Shown in pieces: positions 48,053 to 61,003 of a DNA stretch of 64,000 nt; position 1 is the first letter of the stretch, and each line of letters starts with the position of its first letter. Origin of the DNA: Rotaria socialis (Eukaryota > Rotifera > Eurotatoria > Philodinida > Philodinidae); NCBI GenBank assembly GCA_905331475.1, contig CAJNYU010003185.1:1-64000 (forward strand), given 5' to 3'. Under the pieces are notes generated by a model. That model was not told the DNA's origin and made no database searches. It was given only the letters and a program-made list of their open reading frames with translations. Both the position numbers and the translations under genes were made by a program.

Positions 48053-51000
48053 ATGCCTGGACGAAAAGTTCGTATGAGCTCATGCTCATCGTTATTCATC
48101 ATTGGTACATCACTGACGAACCCAACATCAAAAACTATGAAAGGTAAAAGTTTTAGAGTAGAACTTTATTAATTAATTATATGTAAAAAGTGAAAAGTTG
48201 ATGAAAACTATGCGTGGCATTTTAAAATAATTTTTGTATGAATGTAAAAGTTAACTTGTAAATATTTCAGATTCAATTAGCTATCTTTTAAATGACAAGC
48301 CTGTTGAAAAGTTAATGGAAACATGTAGCTATCTGTAGTTAATCAAAGATTGCCTAAGACAGATCTTTTTCTTTTCTAGAATAGAAAAAGAAAAGTGCCT
48401 TAGGTTACGCTTCGAATATTCTGAAAGAATCAACGTCATTCATCGTCAGTTGCCATGATCACACAATATACTGTTAGCGTTAGCGATGTAAGTTACTAGC
48501 GCTAAACGAGGGTCAAGATGTTTTTCTAGTCTAACTGCCTAGGACATCTGCCCGGATAGCGGACGGTGTGGGTTCGAGTCCCACAAAGTTCACTTTTTCT
48601 TCGTTCTGTCACATAACATCAGTGACACTACTTGTCTCTTTCGCTCGAAATATATCTCTCTTTCATTCCTTATATATCCTTTTCATTCTATACATATTAG
48701 AGCTAACAAATACCTTTCTGGTTGTATTTAGTTCTATATGAATCATTAATAATTGCTGAAAGTTCAAATTTTTAGAGTAAAAAAACAGAAACAATTGATA
48801 CTTGTTTTCTGTTGATTTACGTTTTTATAAATCTAGTGTTGTGAAATTAATGCGTCATAAATCTGATAACAAATAATATTAGAATGAAGGGCGTGGTTGT
48901 TTTGTTGTTATCATCGTTGTAGTTCGACGTAGGCATCTGTTGTTATTTCGTGCTTTATACCGATCAATCTTTCATTATTGTCAAATAATCAATTATTGGT
49001 CACATGAATAGAACAACTAATCAATTCTATGACGACTCTTATTTTAGACAAACAACACCATTCAAGGTCATACGGGTTCTTTTTTCGCACATAAAATATT
49101 CAAAAATAAAACAACAAATTTGATGAATAATTTTAATTCATTAGAAGAAGAAGTAGAAGAACAAAGTAAATTCAATCTAATTAAATTTACTTATATCAGC
49201 GTGCGTGTATTCGTTTAAAAATTAATCATATTTATACTGCTTTACAAAGAATTAGCTGTAGGGCAAATTCGATTGAAATTATAATTTTCTTTTTTTTTTT
49301 TGAACAGATTATAGATCAATTCATCGGAAGTCGGTGATATAAATACCCGTTTCGGAGGAAGAAAAAGAAATCGACGAGAAAAAAAAATGAAGAAGGATGA
49401 TGCTTCCGAGAGTGATAATTTAGAGAATTGATTTGCTCCTGTGTTTCTTTCTTTGCTCTCTACAGTGTGTATGTGTGTATCTACTAAAAATATAACTGCT
49501 TTTATTTGCTTTTAGAAAATCCGATGTTAATGAAGATGAACATAAATTTCATTTCATTAATATCCGAAAAAATGTTAGAGTATTCAAGCATTCTATTGAC
49601 AAATAGATAAACAGAAACGGGCTTTTTCAGGCGTTACTTCAGCAGATTTTTGTTTTAAAGTGAAATAAATAAATATTTGCAACAAAACTGCGAATGTTTA
49701 TCTGAGTGAAAAAAGAAGATGTTACAACACCGTGAAGATTTTGGTCAGATTAAATTTTATCAGAATAGTAGTGGCCATATTTTTGCCAAACTAACCGATG
49801 GTACAATGATTGACGGTGTGATTTGTTTTGTTTTATCTTTTTCCTTACACTAGTCTTTCCTTTAATTACTATGTTTTTATTGTATTTTTACTTTCTTCCT
49901 GTTAGTGTCAGGAACAACAGGAACCAAACGACATCATCATCACCATCATCATCATTCAGCGAAAGCGAACAAAACAGCAGCTGCAGTAGCAGCAGCAATG
50001 GCTAACAATGAATCAAGTTAGTTATAAAAAAAGAACATTTTATTTTACTTGAGAAAAGATATAAAAAGAAAAAACAGTTGGTCTAGAAGCTTTTTTTGCA
50101 TTTGATAAAAAGTAAAAATGAAAATAATAGAAATATTTATATATATATATATATATATATAAACAGCAGTTAAAAATCGAAGTACTCAGCCATTTTTCTA
50201 ACAGTGAACAATTGACAACATCTGGTGTATTGCATGGCTTTCTATGTCAGACTAAAGAGTAAGCATTAAGGAACAATAATGAGGTGACTGAAATGTAAGA
50301 AATATGAATTATTGCTTTTCTCTGTCAAAACTAAAAAGGAATGTTGTATTCGCATCAACGACATTTATGGCCAAAGATAAAATTCATAACATAGCTTACA
50401 TATAAATATACATTAGCATACTAGTCTCATATTTTCTTAGAGTAACCACATTTTCTATGTTTTCTTCTTTTTCTTCTATCTCTTGCTCTTCTCATGTTAG
50501 ATATCTAGCATACGAAGATGAGTTGTTTTGCTATCTTCTATTTTTTTGTTAGCTTATACATAGAGTATTCGCAGTATCTCTGCTGTCAGTTGTTTTCTTC
50601 CTTCGGCTGGTTGTCCATTAGTTAATCTTACTCGTTACATGAAAGAGGGGTTCCTTTCGTGTGAGTCACCTAAAACAAAACAGCGACATTTCGGATAAAC
50701 AACTTTTTCTATACAGATTGGTTTAGTTATTAAGCGCTGATAAGTAGAAAGAACTTCTGAAAATATTGTACATATATACATCTGTTTGCTTGATTATAAT
50801 CGACTTGTATATAAATTTACACATACACACGTGCATATCCATATAAATATATTATTATTATTATTATTATTATCATCATCATCATCATTATATCGTCATG
50901 TTATTATCAGAAAATCTGTCACCGGTCTTCTCGAGCAAATCAAGATCAAATAATAGCAATGATAATGGTGGACTTAGTGCTTCAGCCAGTGCACACGCAG

Positions 51001-54000
51001 CAATCGAGCGTGATGTAACAACTTTATCAAATATGAATAATTTACCAGCGCCAACTGCGTTGGAAGCATTGCAAACTAGTAATGATAGGTAAGTTAGTTT
51101 TTATTTAAGTTATACTAAATAGTAAGAAAAAAAAAATATCGTTTTCTCACCTTCTCTCGTCGTTAATAGCAGACGAAGGAAATTAGATGATTAATTGTCT
51201 TAGTACAACTGTGATATAGATAATACTGTATTATTATGACCTAAGAAAATAATCATCTTATGACCTATACAGAGTGTAAATAAGATAATGTAATATAGTA
51301 GAAATGTATATCTATCGAAATTTATTGGTTAATCTTATTTTGACTCATAGTCTATTTTTAAAAACTAATTCCTTTGAATTTATTTATGCCGATGAAGCAT
51401 AGATTGGTATCAAATAATGAAAGCCTTATATTTATATGTTCTTGTTCTTCTTATTATCTAGATTGAGAACGATAATTGCTGCTCTTCATTGCAATATACT
51501 AATAAGAAAACTGGATCTTGTACGCAATTTAGAATATATTGCTAATGTTCTTGAAGCTGTTCAACAAGATGAAACTCGGTAAGTCATTTTTATCTCTTCA
51601 ATTATTCACTCTGTAGAACTCCCATTTTCTTAAACAATGCGCAAATCCTTATGTATTATCACAGAAAAAAGCAGCGGCACTCTCCAAAAGTACCCGTACG
51701 CCGGTAAGCGCATGAGATATGTTCGCTCATTAGCACATTAACAGCACTTTAAACCTTCTACTAAACACTATTAACACGAATGTTTTTAATTTTGATTTTT
51801 CTTCTTTTATGCACTGATGATCATAATGATTCGAAACTTCTTTCCTGTTATTTAGGTATTGTTTTTTTGAATCTATTAATAATCACGTTTTTTTTGCACA
51901 AAATTTTATTATTTCAATCAGCTGCACTTTCAATTGAGATGTATAAATATATTTTGATTTTAAAAATCATAAGAAAAATTTCTTTCACTTTGAAGCACTG
52001 CTTTCTAAATACTAAAGAGTAGCATCTGAACGACTATGACATCTGGATAAGCTACTTTGCTTTACTTTTTACTTTTAATAAAGATAGATACTGCATGATG
52101 TTTCTCGGTATTTATATTCTTTCATTATATTTTTTTTTCCTCTTTTTAATTCATACTGTTACTCTGACATGCTTTCATTTTTCTGCTACTCATAAAGACA
52201 AACGCACACTTTGATGGTAATTTTGTCTTTTGACACCTACTATCATCATTATCAATGAGGGGAAAAGCATCTTTTCACTGACGTTTATATATATATATAT
52301 ATATTATAACAGGCCATCGTCGATAATTGCCATGTCAGCAATAAATTTAAAGCGGGAGAGAGCGAGAAAATTTGTAGCATAAAAAAAAGAAAAAGAACTT
52401 GAGAGCCGTATCATTCATTTTCTTGTTTGCTGTGCGCATGTCATACTTTTCTTTTTTTTTTCATTTTTGTGTTCAATATAGACGACTTATGGAAGAAGAT
52501 GATGGTGTACTATCAGAAATTGAACCAGACACTGTACCAAATGAAGTACGGGATTGGTTAACTATGACATTTACTCGATCAATGTCAACATTAAAACGGC
52601 GTCCATCAGACAAACCCAAATTTCGAAGTGTGGCACAAGCAATACGTGCTGGTATTATGGTTGACAGGTTCGTCTTATATTCATATTTATTTTTATACGA
52701 CCAAAAAAAAAATAAAGAAGTAGCAAAAAAAAGATAAAATGAGTTTTTCATCGATAACAACTCATACATATATCTATGCTAGAAAAAAATTGATTCTTTT
52801 TCTTATTGTGTGTTGCAGCTGTTCCAGGTATGACTTAAGCAGTCGCTCTAACTCTAGATGCAGCCCGCATTTTTTGTCGTATACTTTAAATGTATTTTTT
52901 ATTCTCTTTCTATCGCTATATATTTCTCTTTTTCCTTCTTTTTCTATTTTTCACCATACTTTTCTTATAATCACCCTTTATCAGGATTGTAAAAAAATGG
53001 GCTCTATGCACTAAATTCAAGGTATGAATATAATAGTAACAATCATCCATCAAGGAATATCTAATTATAAAAAAAAGGGCATGATATGCCGATTTTGGAT
53101 TGATTATCTGCATGTATCCCTTCCTATTTGGGTGTATCGCTCGAATTGGCATCCATTGTTTTGTGTATGTTTTCTAGGTACCTGAGGCGCCTGTCTATCG
53201 ACATTAAATTTAAGGTATTTTAATCACAATGATTACTTATAGCATTCCAGTATCCCACACTATTCTTTGTTTCATATGAGATCCTTATATCAAATCAAAT
53301 CCTTCTTAATCTATTCTTTCATTCTTTCTTTCTTTCTTTCTTTTACAAAAACTCAATGTATGAGCTTCTTTGTCACGCACACTTGGCATTCACGCATTAT
53401 CTGCGCAAAAAATAAACACGCACCATCACACACATACTTATTCACACATTTCTCTCGTAGTTCTTACCATTATCTTTTGTATTATTAATAATTCACGCTA
53501 GCTGCCTATATTGTACACGCATAAAGAAATAAAACGAACCAGGACTAAAATCCCTTTAGAATTTTTCGACAGAATACTTCGATTTTAAGTAATATATTGC
53601 AACAAGTAAGTTGGTCAATAGTCAGGCAAAGTGAGACGAACGTTTGTATTTTAATCCCTCATGGTTTTCATGTGCACGAATGCAATTAAATGTGCATGCT
53701 TTTTATGTTGTTTAAATATATATATTAGCTTATAATAGAAGTAAATTTGATTGATCAGATGTTTTGTCTCGTTTGTTTTTCTTTCTTCTCGTCTAAACTT
53801 AGACAATCAACGAATGGACATTTGATGTATTTTCTGTTAATGAATTTACAAATGGTCAATCTTTACGCTATGTTGGCTTTGAACTAATGCAACGTTATAA
53901 TTTACCGAATAAACTTCACGTAAAATAGATAAAAAATCTATGTTTTGTTTTTGTTAAAAATGAATACAATATTATTCTATTCAAGATTTCAATGACTGCT

Positions 54001-56349
54001 CTACAAAGTTTTCTTGAACAAATGGAAAATGGCTACAGTAAATACAAAAATCCATATCATAATTTAATACATGCTGCTGATGTTTTACAAACAACATATC
54101 AAATCGTGTACAATTCTGGTCTCATGGTAGAGGTTAACACAGTTTCATTGTCTTCTACTCCCCTTCCCTTAGTTTGCAATACCAAAAAAAGAAAACGAAT
54201 CATTTTATCTCGTCTGCTTTGTGCACAATCATTTGTAGAATTTAATTCGTTTTTTTTTCTTTTTGATTGTTTTCCACTTTTGAAATTACAATCTTTGTCG
54301 TTTGATTTTTTTTCTCTGTCGTCATTATTAGAATTGGTTGACTGATCATGACTTATTTGCCATGTTTATTGCGGCTATTGTACATGATTTCGAACATACA
54401 GGAACATCGAATAATTTCCATATCCAATCAAGGTAAAATCAGATTTTCTTTTATTTATCGTAGAAATAAAATAAAAAAGGGTTTGGAACAGCTCTGACTA
54501 GTCTCTGCTTTTCGATATAGTGCTAGAATGCAGTGACCTATAAATTCAATGCATTTCTCGGTAAATAGAATATTGAAGAATTCAATGAAAACAGTTTCTT
54601 CGAGGCCACAAAATCCTTAGAAAAGACTTGAAAAGGAAACATCCAAAACTTGTGTTGAATTGACAACAGGGTCCTACGAGCTATAATGTTTTTCCATTCT
54701 CAAACATGCCATGAGATTAGAATAGAAAACGTTTTTTTCAGAAAGATTGATGAAAAACAATAGTTGAGTTTCGAATCAAACTATCTACCATTTAGCCTCT
54801 TCTACAACTACTTCTGTTGAAATATGATTCTAAATTTAGATCTGACGTTGCCTTAATATACAATGATCGTGCTGTACTGGAAAATCATCATGTCAGTGCA
54901 GCATTTCGGCTGATGCGAATGGAAGAATATAATATAGTATCAGAATTTACATCGGAAGAATATAAGTATGAGCAATAACGAGTTTATTTTTTCAATTTCA
55001 CAAACTTGATTTGCTAATATTTTCAAGAAACTTTCGGCACCTTGTCATCGAAATGGTGCTCGCCACAGATATGAGTTGTCATTTTACACAATTGAAAACG
55101 ATGAAAAGCCTTTTAAGCTTACCTGAAAAGTAAGTTTATCAGAAAAAAGTCGTTTTAATAAAACTAAACGATTCATCGTTAAAACAGTGTTGAGAAAGCT
55201 AAAGCATTGGCACTTATTCTTCATTGTGCTGATATAAGTCATCCTGGTAAACCATGGGATATTCATCATACCTGGACTCAATCATTAATGGAAGAATTTT
55301 TCAAGCAAGGTGAAAAAGAAAAAGATCTCGGCTTACCTTGTTCGCCATTGTGTGATCGAGAGAATACACTTATTGCCGAATCTCAAATTGGTAAATATTT
55401 ATCTATTTTCTTATTCAGCGTACGTCTATCGTCTCTCGGCATATTATATTAGTCAGTTCTATCTGAGTTTGTCATTTCTCTATTGTTTGATGAATCGAAT
55501 ATTTTTAGCTCAGTTGAGAATTCGACTGTATCCTGTCGGAGAAAATCGATCTCGTATGTTTGCTTCTGTTTTTGTCGTGAAAACGTCAACTAGGATGAAT
55601 TTTATCCTTTCAAGTTTTGATTCTTTTGAGATAAGAAAGCAACAAACTGGAAAAACATTATTTTACCACTTATCAAAACTGTCATTTCCCAATAGACGTC
55701 TTACAGGCAGTCTGTATTAGGGACATATTGTGCAAGAAACCTGGATGTTTCATTATGCACTTTGATCCTGTTAAACTTTATTTACATAGAAAATAAAATT
55801 GTCATACTATAATAACATATTGATTATAGTCATCATTTCATATTTCATTTTTTCATCTTCAAGGTTTTATTCAATACATTGTCGAACCATCATTTGTTGT
55901 TATGGGTGATATGTTGGACAAAGTTCTTAAATCGCTCGTTGTTTCTGATTCTGAACTTTTATCACCGTCGATTCCAAGTAGAAGTTTGGTGTCATCTCCT
56001 GTGCCTTCGGGAGAATCATCGGCTGAATCAAATGCTCATCCTGAAGAACAAAATGGGTAGCCAAAAAATCTTTTTTTCTTTCAAATAAATAATTTTGATC
56101 CGTTTTAGACACGAAAAAAAATTACCATTATCAATGACAACACCAATATCTCGACCAACCACTGTACGAAGACCATGGGCTGATTATCTCAAATCTAATC
56201 GAGACCGATGGGTAAAAGAAGCAGGTTAGTTCGGAAAACGACACCAATTTTATTCAAAAATAAAACGACTTCATCAACAATTTTCTTTTTCTTCTGTAGA
56301 GGAAGAAAGACGTCGAAAAGAATTAAAGGTTATCGAAGAGGAGCCATAA
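48053..56349 (+). CDS. PDE1: PDE1-type calcium/calmodulin-dependent cyclic nucleotide phosphodiesterase, 622 aa
   Basis: Exons: 48053-48143, 49906-50016, 50911-51088, 51462-51578, 52482-52667, 53178-53214 (or 52985-53021), 53803-53919, 53986-54126, 54332-54432, 54840-54965, 55028-55129, 55188-55390, 55864-56056, 56109-56224 and 56300-56349. Phases close to 623 codons. It hydrolyses cAMP and/or cGMP. The N-terminal PDE1 region reads RLRTIIAALHCN ... NLEYIANVLEAVQQDETRRL, then VPNEVRDWLTMTFTRSM, as in animal PDE1. The catalytic domain (about 280-510) keeps the metal ligands H304xxxH308 (HNLIHAADV), H344-D345 (HDFEH) and D451 (HCADISHP), and the nucleotide-clamping Gln Q502 (ESQIGF). The C-terminus is a charged tail ending RRRKELKVIEEEP. 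It is probably cytosolic and switched on by calcium-calmodulin. Calmodulin binding itself is inferred from the family. Confidence 0.93.
48520..48592 (+). tRNA. tRNA-like sequence, probably a pseudogene or SINE head
   Basis: This is a 73-base stretch with tRNA architecture. The D-arm is GTCT...GGAC (48529-48545). The anticodon stem TCTGC/GCGGA (48547-48551 and 48559-48563) closes the loop CCGGATA, so the triplet would be GGA. The variable loop has four bases. The T-arm is perfect, GTGGG-TTCGAGT-CCCAC (48568-48584), and includes a consensus B box. The first seven bases do not pair with the last seven, position 33 is C, and GGA would imply serine without a long arm, all against a working tRNA. 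A T-run (48594 on) could end Pol III transcription. It lies in a PDE1 intron. Confidence 0.45.
50898..51088 (+). CDS. PDE1: Alternative PDE1 first exon with its own ATG (MLLSENLSPVF...)
   Basis: The ATG at 50898 is in frame with the PDE1 exon that otherwise starts at the TTATCAG acceptor (50911), and is preceded by an ATT/ATC microsatellite. A transcript starting here would lack the 67 residues coded by 48053-50016, including the poly-His run. The N-terminus is where PDE1 genes of other animals also vary. Confidence 0.5.
52985..53021 (+). CDS. PDE1: Alternative 37-nt PDE1 exon (version A)
   Basis: Flanked by TTATCAG and GTATGA. Joined to the AG left by the previous exon, it reads RIVKKWALCTKFK and leaves phase 0 for 53803. 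Length and phase equal those of version B (53178-53214), and both end in a KFK tripeptide. The pair behaves like mutually exclusive exons. Confidence 0.6.
53178..53214 (+). CDS. PDE1: Alternative 37-nt PDE1 exon (version B)
   Basis: Flanked by TTTCTAG and GTATTT. It reads RYLRRLSIDIKFK in frame. The RY-RR-S start is closer to the corresponding RMYRR-S stretch of animal PDE1 than version A, so it is used in the main model. Confidence 0.6.
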
Positions 56350-58605
56350 TCAAAATATTTTCAAAACCATACAACATTCCATATTGGCATGCTCACACAT
56401 ATTTTTTGTTACTATACGACCTATTCATTATCGTTATCGATCATTTTGATACATAACGGCATTACCATTTCCAATATTTTTAGATATGTGTGTACGTGCG
56501 TGTATAAAAAATATTTACATGTTCTTATCCTGCCTACATGAGAAAGAATAGTTTTGCCTAACTTATGCTTTTGTTTTATTTTCTCTGCTAATGTTCATAC
56601 AATGTAGCTAAAAATATGTTTTATAGTAAAGTGTTGTATGTTTTACTTTCTTGGTTTGTCGAAAAAGAATATGAAGTATTTACATGCAAAAAAAGTATGC
56701 CAGCACTTTCGATGTTCATAGATCCTTTTTGTGTACTCAAAAAGTGAGTACACTCTAGAATCGGTCAGTGTGTCCGGCCGGCCGTAGGCACGATAACTCT
56801 TTCGAAAGGAGAGTCAGACCGTGATGAAATTTTCCACACGGTTCAATCTCATGAATATCTCGGTCGAGTTCGAAGATGAGAAGGATCCATCAAGAAATGG
56901 CTGAGTTATCGAAAAAATGCTCATTTTTGACGAAGCCATCCCTGAGGGGGAATACAGGGATTTTTTCAAACAAAATATTTTTCTCAGAATTATCCACAAA
57001 ATATATAAATCGGCTCAGTTTTTAACGCTGCTTCCGAATCTGATATTAGTTTTGAACTAAACCGTAGCTTCCTAACGAAACATCGCCTGAAAAACGTCTC
57101 AAAATGCACAAAAACTGCATCCAGAAATCAAACTGCCTAGTTTCTCATGATAATTTTGGTGTTCAGACATTCTAGAATGACTAATATGTTCCATGCACTT
57201 TTTGCAGTACAAATAACTCTCGGATGAAATCCGAAGTTTCCACATTTATTTTTAGTTCAACTTGATCGATTGTTTGTGTAAAGAATTCCACAGCTAATAC
57301 TGGAAATAGATGATCGATAGAATCAAATTAGATATTAATAGAGTATACAAGAATATATATTGATGAGAAAAGTGATTTGCTTGACGATGACAAATTTAGA
57401 CTTATATTTTATACTGGATAACACGAACAATTTCTTATGAATCTTAGTCATTGATTAAATAGAATTTACATTGCATGTGTTTCCTGAGTAGGATGTATTA
57501 CAATTCAACTGAAACTTCGGTGCAAATATAATTTGAAACAAATGCCTTGTCAGAGTCGGATATAATATCGTATCCGGATCATAGACGACAGCTACATAAA
57601 TGCTACTAATGAATAATTATCCCTAATTTAAAGAAAATATGTTTCCTTCTCTGGATATATCAACATGATAAACTATTTGGTCGCGTCATTATAGAATAAC
57701 ATTTTTTCGAATAATTTATATTAAAAATAGCACGATAGATTTTTCTCTTTTTAAAATGAATCAATTGACTAAACTGAGGTTGAATTTAGGAATATACTAA
57801 TTTACAACGGTCGGAAATTATTTGCATATTGCATGCATAGAATATTTTATTGTTAGGATGTTAAAACAACGAAATAAAATAGTGATAAATAAATTTGATT
57901 AGCAGAAGCATAAATCTACTATGATTGATTCATTCCTTCTGCTCGATTAAAACAGGCAAGTCAGTTAGGTTATATTCTTCTGAAAACATTAACCTAACCT
58001 AACTCAACTAATTGCATTCGAGATAATATGAAAACTACGATGATTCTAAACATGGCAGCTGTATCGTAGCTTGTCGTTTTAAGTGCCTTGTCTAAATGAC
58101 GATTGACACTTTTCGTATTTACAGTACGACAACGAGTTCTATTCCATTCTTAAATGACTTATATAACATTCGTATGTTTATCGTATTCTCCAACAAAACT
58201 GTGTTAAGCGATTATCACGTGAGCCATGGTAAAATGCGACATATTATGTTACTGGCATTGGGGACTACCTAGAACCTGAAATAGTCTTTCAAAGTTGATT
58301 AAAATAGTGTCACAATCAAAACAATTTTTTACAAACTTAAACTTCTCTTCCCTAGTGACTAGCTTCCTTCATTAGGAAAAACCTATATATCTCCTATCAA
58401 ATAAAAATATTCCTCACGAGAAAATCTAGTCGAAAAAACAATATCATTATCAAAGACTCTTGAGTAATACGAAGGTAGTGTAGGAAAAACGGATATTCTT
58501 CATGAATAACAGTTTCTATAACAATGCAATCGATCGTCGTGATGTTATCTAGTTTCTATTTTTTCTTAGATTCAAGGTGAAGATAGTATACTATATATAA
58601 TTCAA
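56350..58605. other. Intergenic stretch downstream of PDE1
   Basis: No supported gene. The stretch includes a perfect 8-bp inverted repeat GTGTACTC-7nt-GAGTACAC (about 56732-56754), followed by CCGGCCGG and a more GC-balanced 250-base segment that may be a transposon relic. The AACCTAACCTAACT near 57992 is only two TTAGG-like units. Confidence 0.45.
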
Positions 58606-58761
58606 ATGGTTAATATGTCTGAACCACGCAATAGCTTGTCATCAAATCGATCATCAATATCTATTAATAGTAAGGAAAAGAAAAGCAGTACATTTCGAAC
58701 ATTTATATCAAAATTACAAAAAAAACTATTGATTAAGGATGCCAATTTACAGCTTATTTAA
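58606..58761 (+). pseudogene. Short Ser/Lys-rich frame, 51 aa, possible gene fragment
   Basis: The frame from ATG 58606 reads MVNMSEPRNSLSSNRSSISI, followed by a lysine-rich tail and TAA. The composition resembles real coding sequence of this genome more than the AT-rich surroundings do. No motif, no partner exon and no family are recognised. It may be an orphan exon, a pseudogene piece or chance. Confidence 0.25.
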
Positions 58762-59300
58762 TTTAAATTTAACTTCGAGAACAGTTAATTTAATTTTAAA
58801 TTATATTTTATAAATTGTTTGCATGAATACACATCATTGCTATGAGGAAAACACGTGACTTTAACAGTAGGAAATACTAAATGAGAGGAGAATCTAGTAT
58901 TTTAAGTTAATATTTGTTCATAATAGTCAAAATTTTTCTACAGATCATCCAGGATCCGTCCTCTTTCTTCTTCGAAATACCGGGATACTCATAAAAATAT
59001 ATTTAATAGTACAATTCGTAGAAGAATGACTAGCTTTAACTTTAGAAAACAGGAAACATATTCAAATTCGATTTTAAATAGTAGCAATCAAGTCAAAAAC
59101 TATGTTTATCTACTAGTCTTGAAAATTTAACTAATTTAAATTTCAAACAATTTATATTTAAATTTAGTTAAATTTAAATGATACAAAATTTTAAATTTAA
59201 TTAAATTTCAATTTTTGAAAATTTAAATGTGACACCCCTAGTATTGATATACAATCCCAATCATTTACAAAACAACTGTCTTTTCAGTCTGAATTAGACT
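58762..59300. other. AT-rich stretch with TTTAAATTTAA blocks
   Basis: The part 59120-59225 is made of overlapping TTTAAATTTAA-like palindromic units. No gene is seen. Confidence 0.5.
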
Positions 59301-60008
59301 TGATTTATTGATCTTCAGTTATTCATTACTGTATAGATTATCTTGTCTTTAAACGCATGTCTCGAAGGATTAATGAATTGTGAGTTTTTGCTGAGTACAC
59401 TTCGATATCATGATATGTACCTACATCTAAAGCAATAGTCACTGGATTATTTGTAGATGCTCGTTGATCGACGAATTTCCTCTTAGTGCAGTCCAATCAT
59501 TATTAAAAATATGCCTCTACATCAGGTATTGAAAGATGTAATGGCACAGTGTTTGTTTGCTTATTTCTTTTACATGCATCAGTAGGTTGTTGTAGCAATT
59601 GTTCATGTATAGCAAAATTTCTTTTCGGGCATTATGCAATTGAGTTATCTTTCCTGCTTCTCTAGTGATTCTTATCGAAGCGTTAGTGCTTCGAAGAATT
59701 GATAAAACTATAGAATAATTTTGAAAGTATCCATTTCGTTTGCTTTTTTCAACGCCTCCGAATGAGCTTCATCCATTTCAGACAACTACATATAATATTT
59801 TCAATGATGATTTTGAATGCAAATAATTGAAAAATTTTCATTTCGAATGTGACAATCTAATCCTTTGAAGTAACCAGAGAATTGTCGATATAAGAACTAT
59901 ATTGGATGGTTAACAATTACTAACACTAACACTATCCTAATCGAACTTCAACTTGCAATATGAAACTATTCCATAAGCCAAACATTCAGCACGTGATACC
60001 ATGACATG

Positions 60009-60394
60009 CCTAGTTCGAATTCGAATATAAATGGACACCCAACTGCATGGTATCAATTCGAAAATAAGTGATAGAAATAGATTTAGTTTTATATTTAGTT
60101 TAAGATGGAGTGGGTGTAGGTTGAGGGGGACTAAGGGGTAACTATGGGTGTGGGTGGAGGGTATCCGGAAGCGGTGCACGGGCTATCCGGGATACTTCAA
60201 ATGTGAGTGTGGATGATGGATACCATGGAGGAGTACTCAAATGTGGGTGCGGGTGAAGGGTATATATGTATTCATATGTCGCATCTATCGGAAAGTTAAA
60301 CTAAAACTAAATCTAGGAATAGATTTAGTTTTAGTATAACTTTTTCTTTTCTCCATTTATATTCGAACTCGAATTAGACAGCTACTCATTGGAC
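60009..60394. repeat. Foldback element with a telomere-like GT-rich core
   Basis: The left arm includes TTCGAATTCGAATATAAATG and ATAGATTTAGTTTTA. The right arm carries inverted copies (CATTTATATTCGAACTCGAA; TAAAACTAAATCTA). The core, 60106-60262, holds several GTGGGTGTGGG-like motifs, all on the same strand. Confidence 0.6.
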
Positions 60395-61003
60395 TACCGA
60401 AACAGTCATATAATAAGTATTTATCTTATCATTAGTATACTAGTAATAGGTTCACCAAAACGTCCTCGTTCTGAATAGATTTTACTTACAAAAGGTGCTT
60501 CTGGTGGTGCGATACGTAAAATTTGACTCATAATATCGGCAATATTAGCCAAACGAGAACCATATCTTAAAGATATTAATTATATATACGTATTTAGCAA
60601 GAGCTATTCTATAGCAAAGTAGCATTTTATCTTCGTTTTTATGCTCGATTTCCATAGGATATAATTTACATTTCAATTCAATTGCTCATAATGTTAATCT
60701 ATTGGATTCAAACGTGTATTTGTACCTGTATGTGATGTTGTAAATGTTATTTTAACAGCATGAAGTGCTTCAAGTAATTCAATTTCATGTTTTAATTGTT
60801 GAATAGTTTTTATTATAGGTAGAGTATTTCGACCGAATTCGTATGGAACCAAGCGAAAATAAATAAATAAAGATATACTCCGATAACAAAAAAACTAAAT
60901 TTATTTGTTTTAATGAATGTTTTGATTTCTTTTAATACTGTATGACCTTCTTTTATTTGAATCAAATTTTATTTATCCAAGAAGAAAACTCGATAAGTAA
61001 AGT

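Noticed and set aside
54127-54345. Read-through of the PDE1 exon as a 117-codon frame
   Set aside because: The sequence after GTAGAGG at 54127 is T-rich intron. The conserved NWLTDHDLFA continuation begins at the acceptor 54332.
57985-58010. TTAGG-like telomere repeat
   Set aside because: Only about two units (AACCTAACCTAAC), far too short, and the motif is not the one seen in the other tracts.
59535-59560. Resemblance to the start of the LTR (TGTAATGGCACAGTGT)
   Set aside because: Similarity ends after about 16 bases, with no LTR end or flanking duplication. Probably coincidence.
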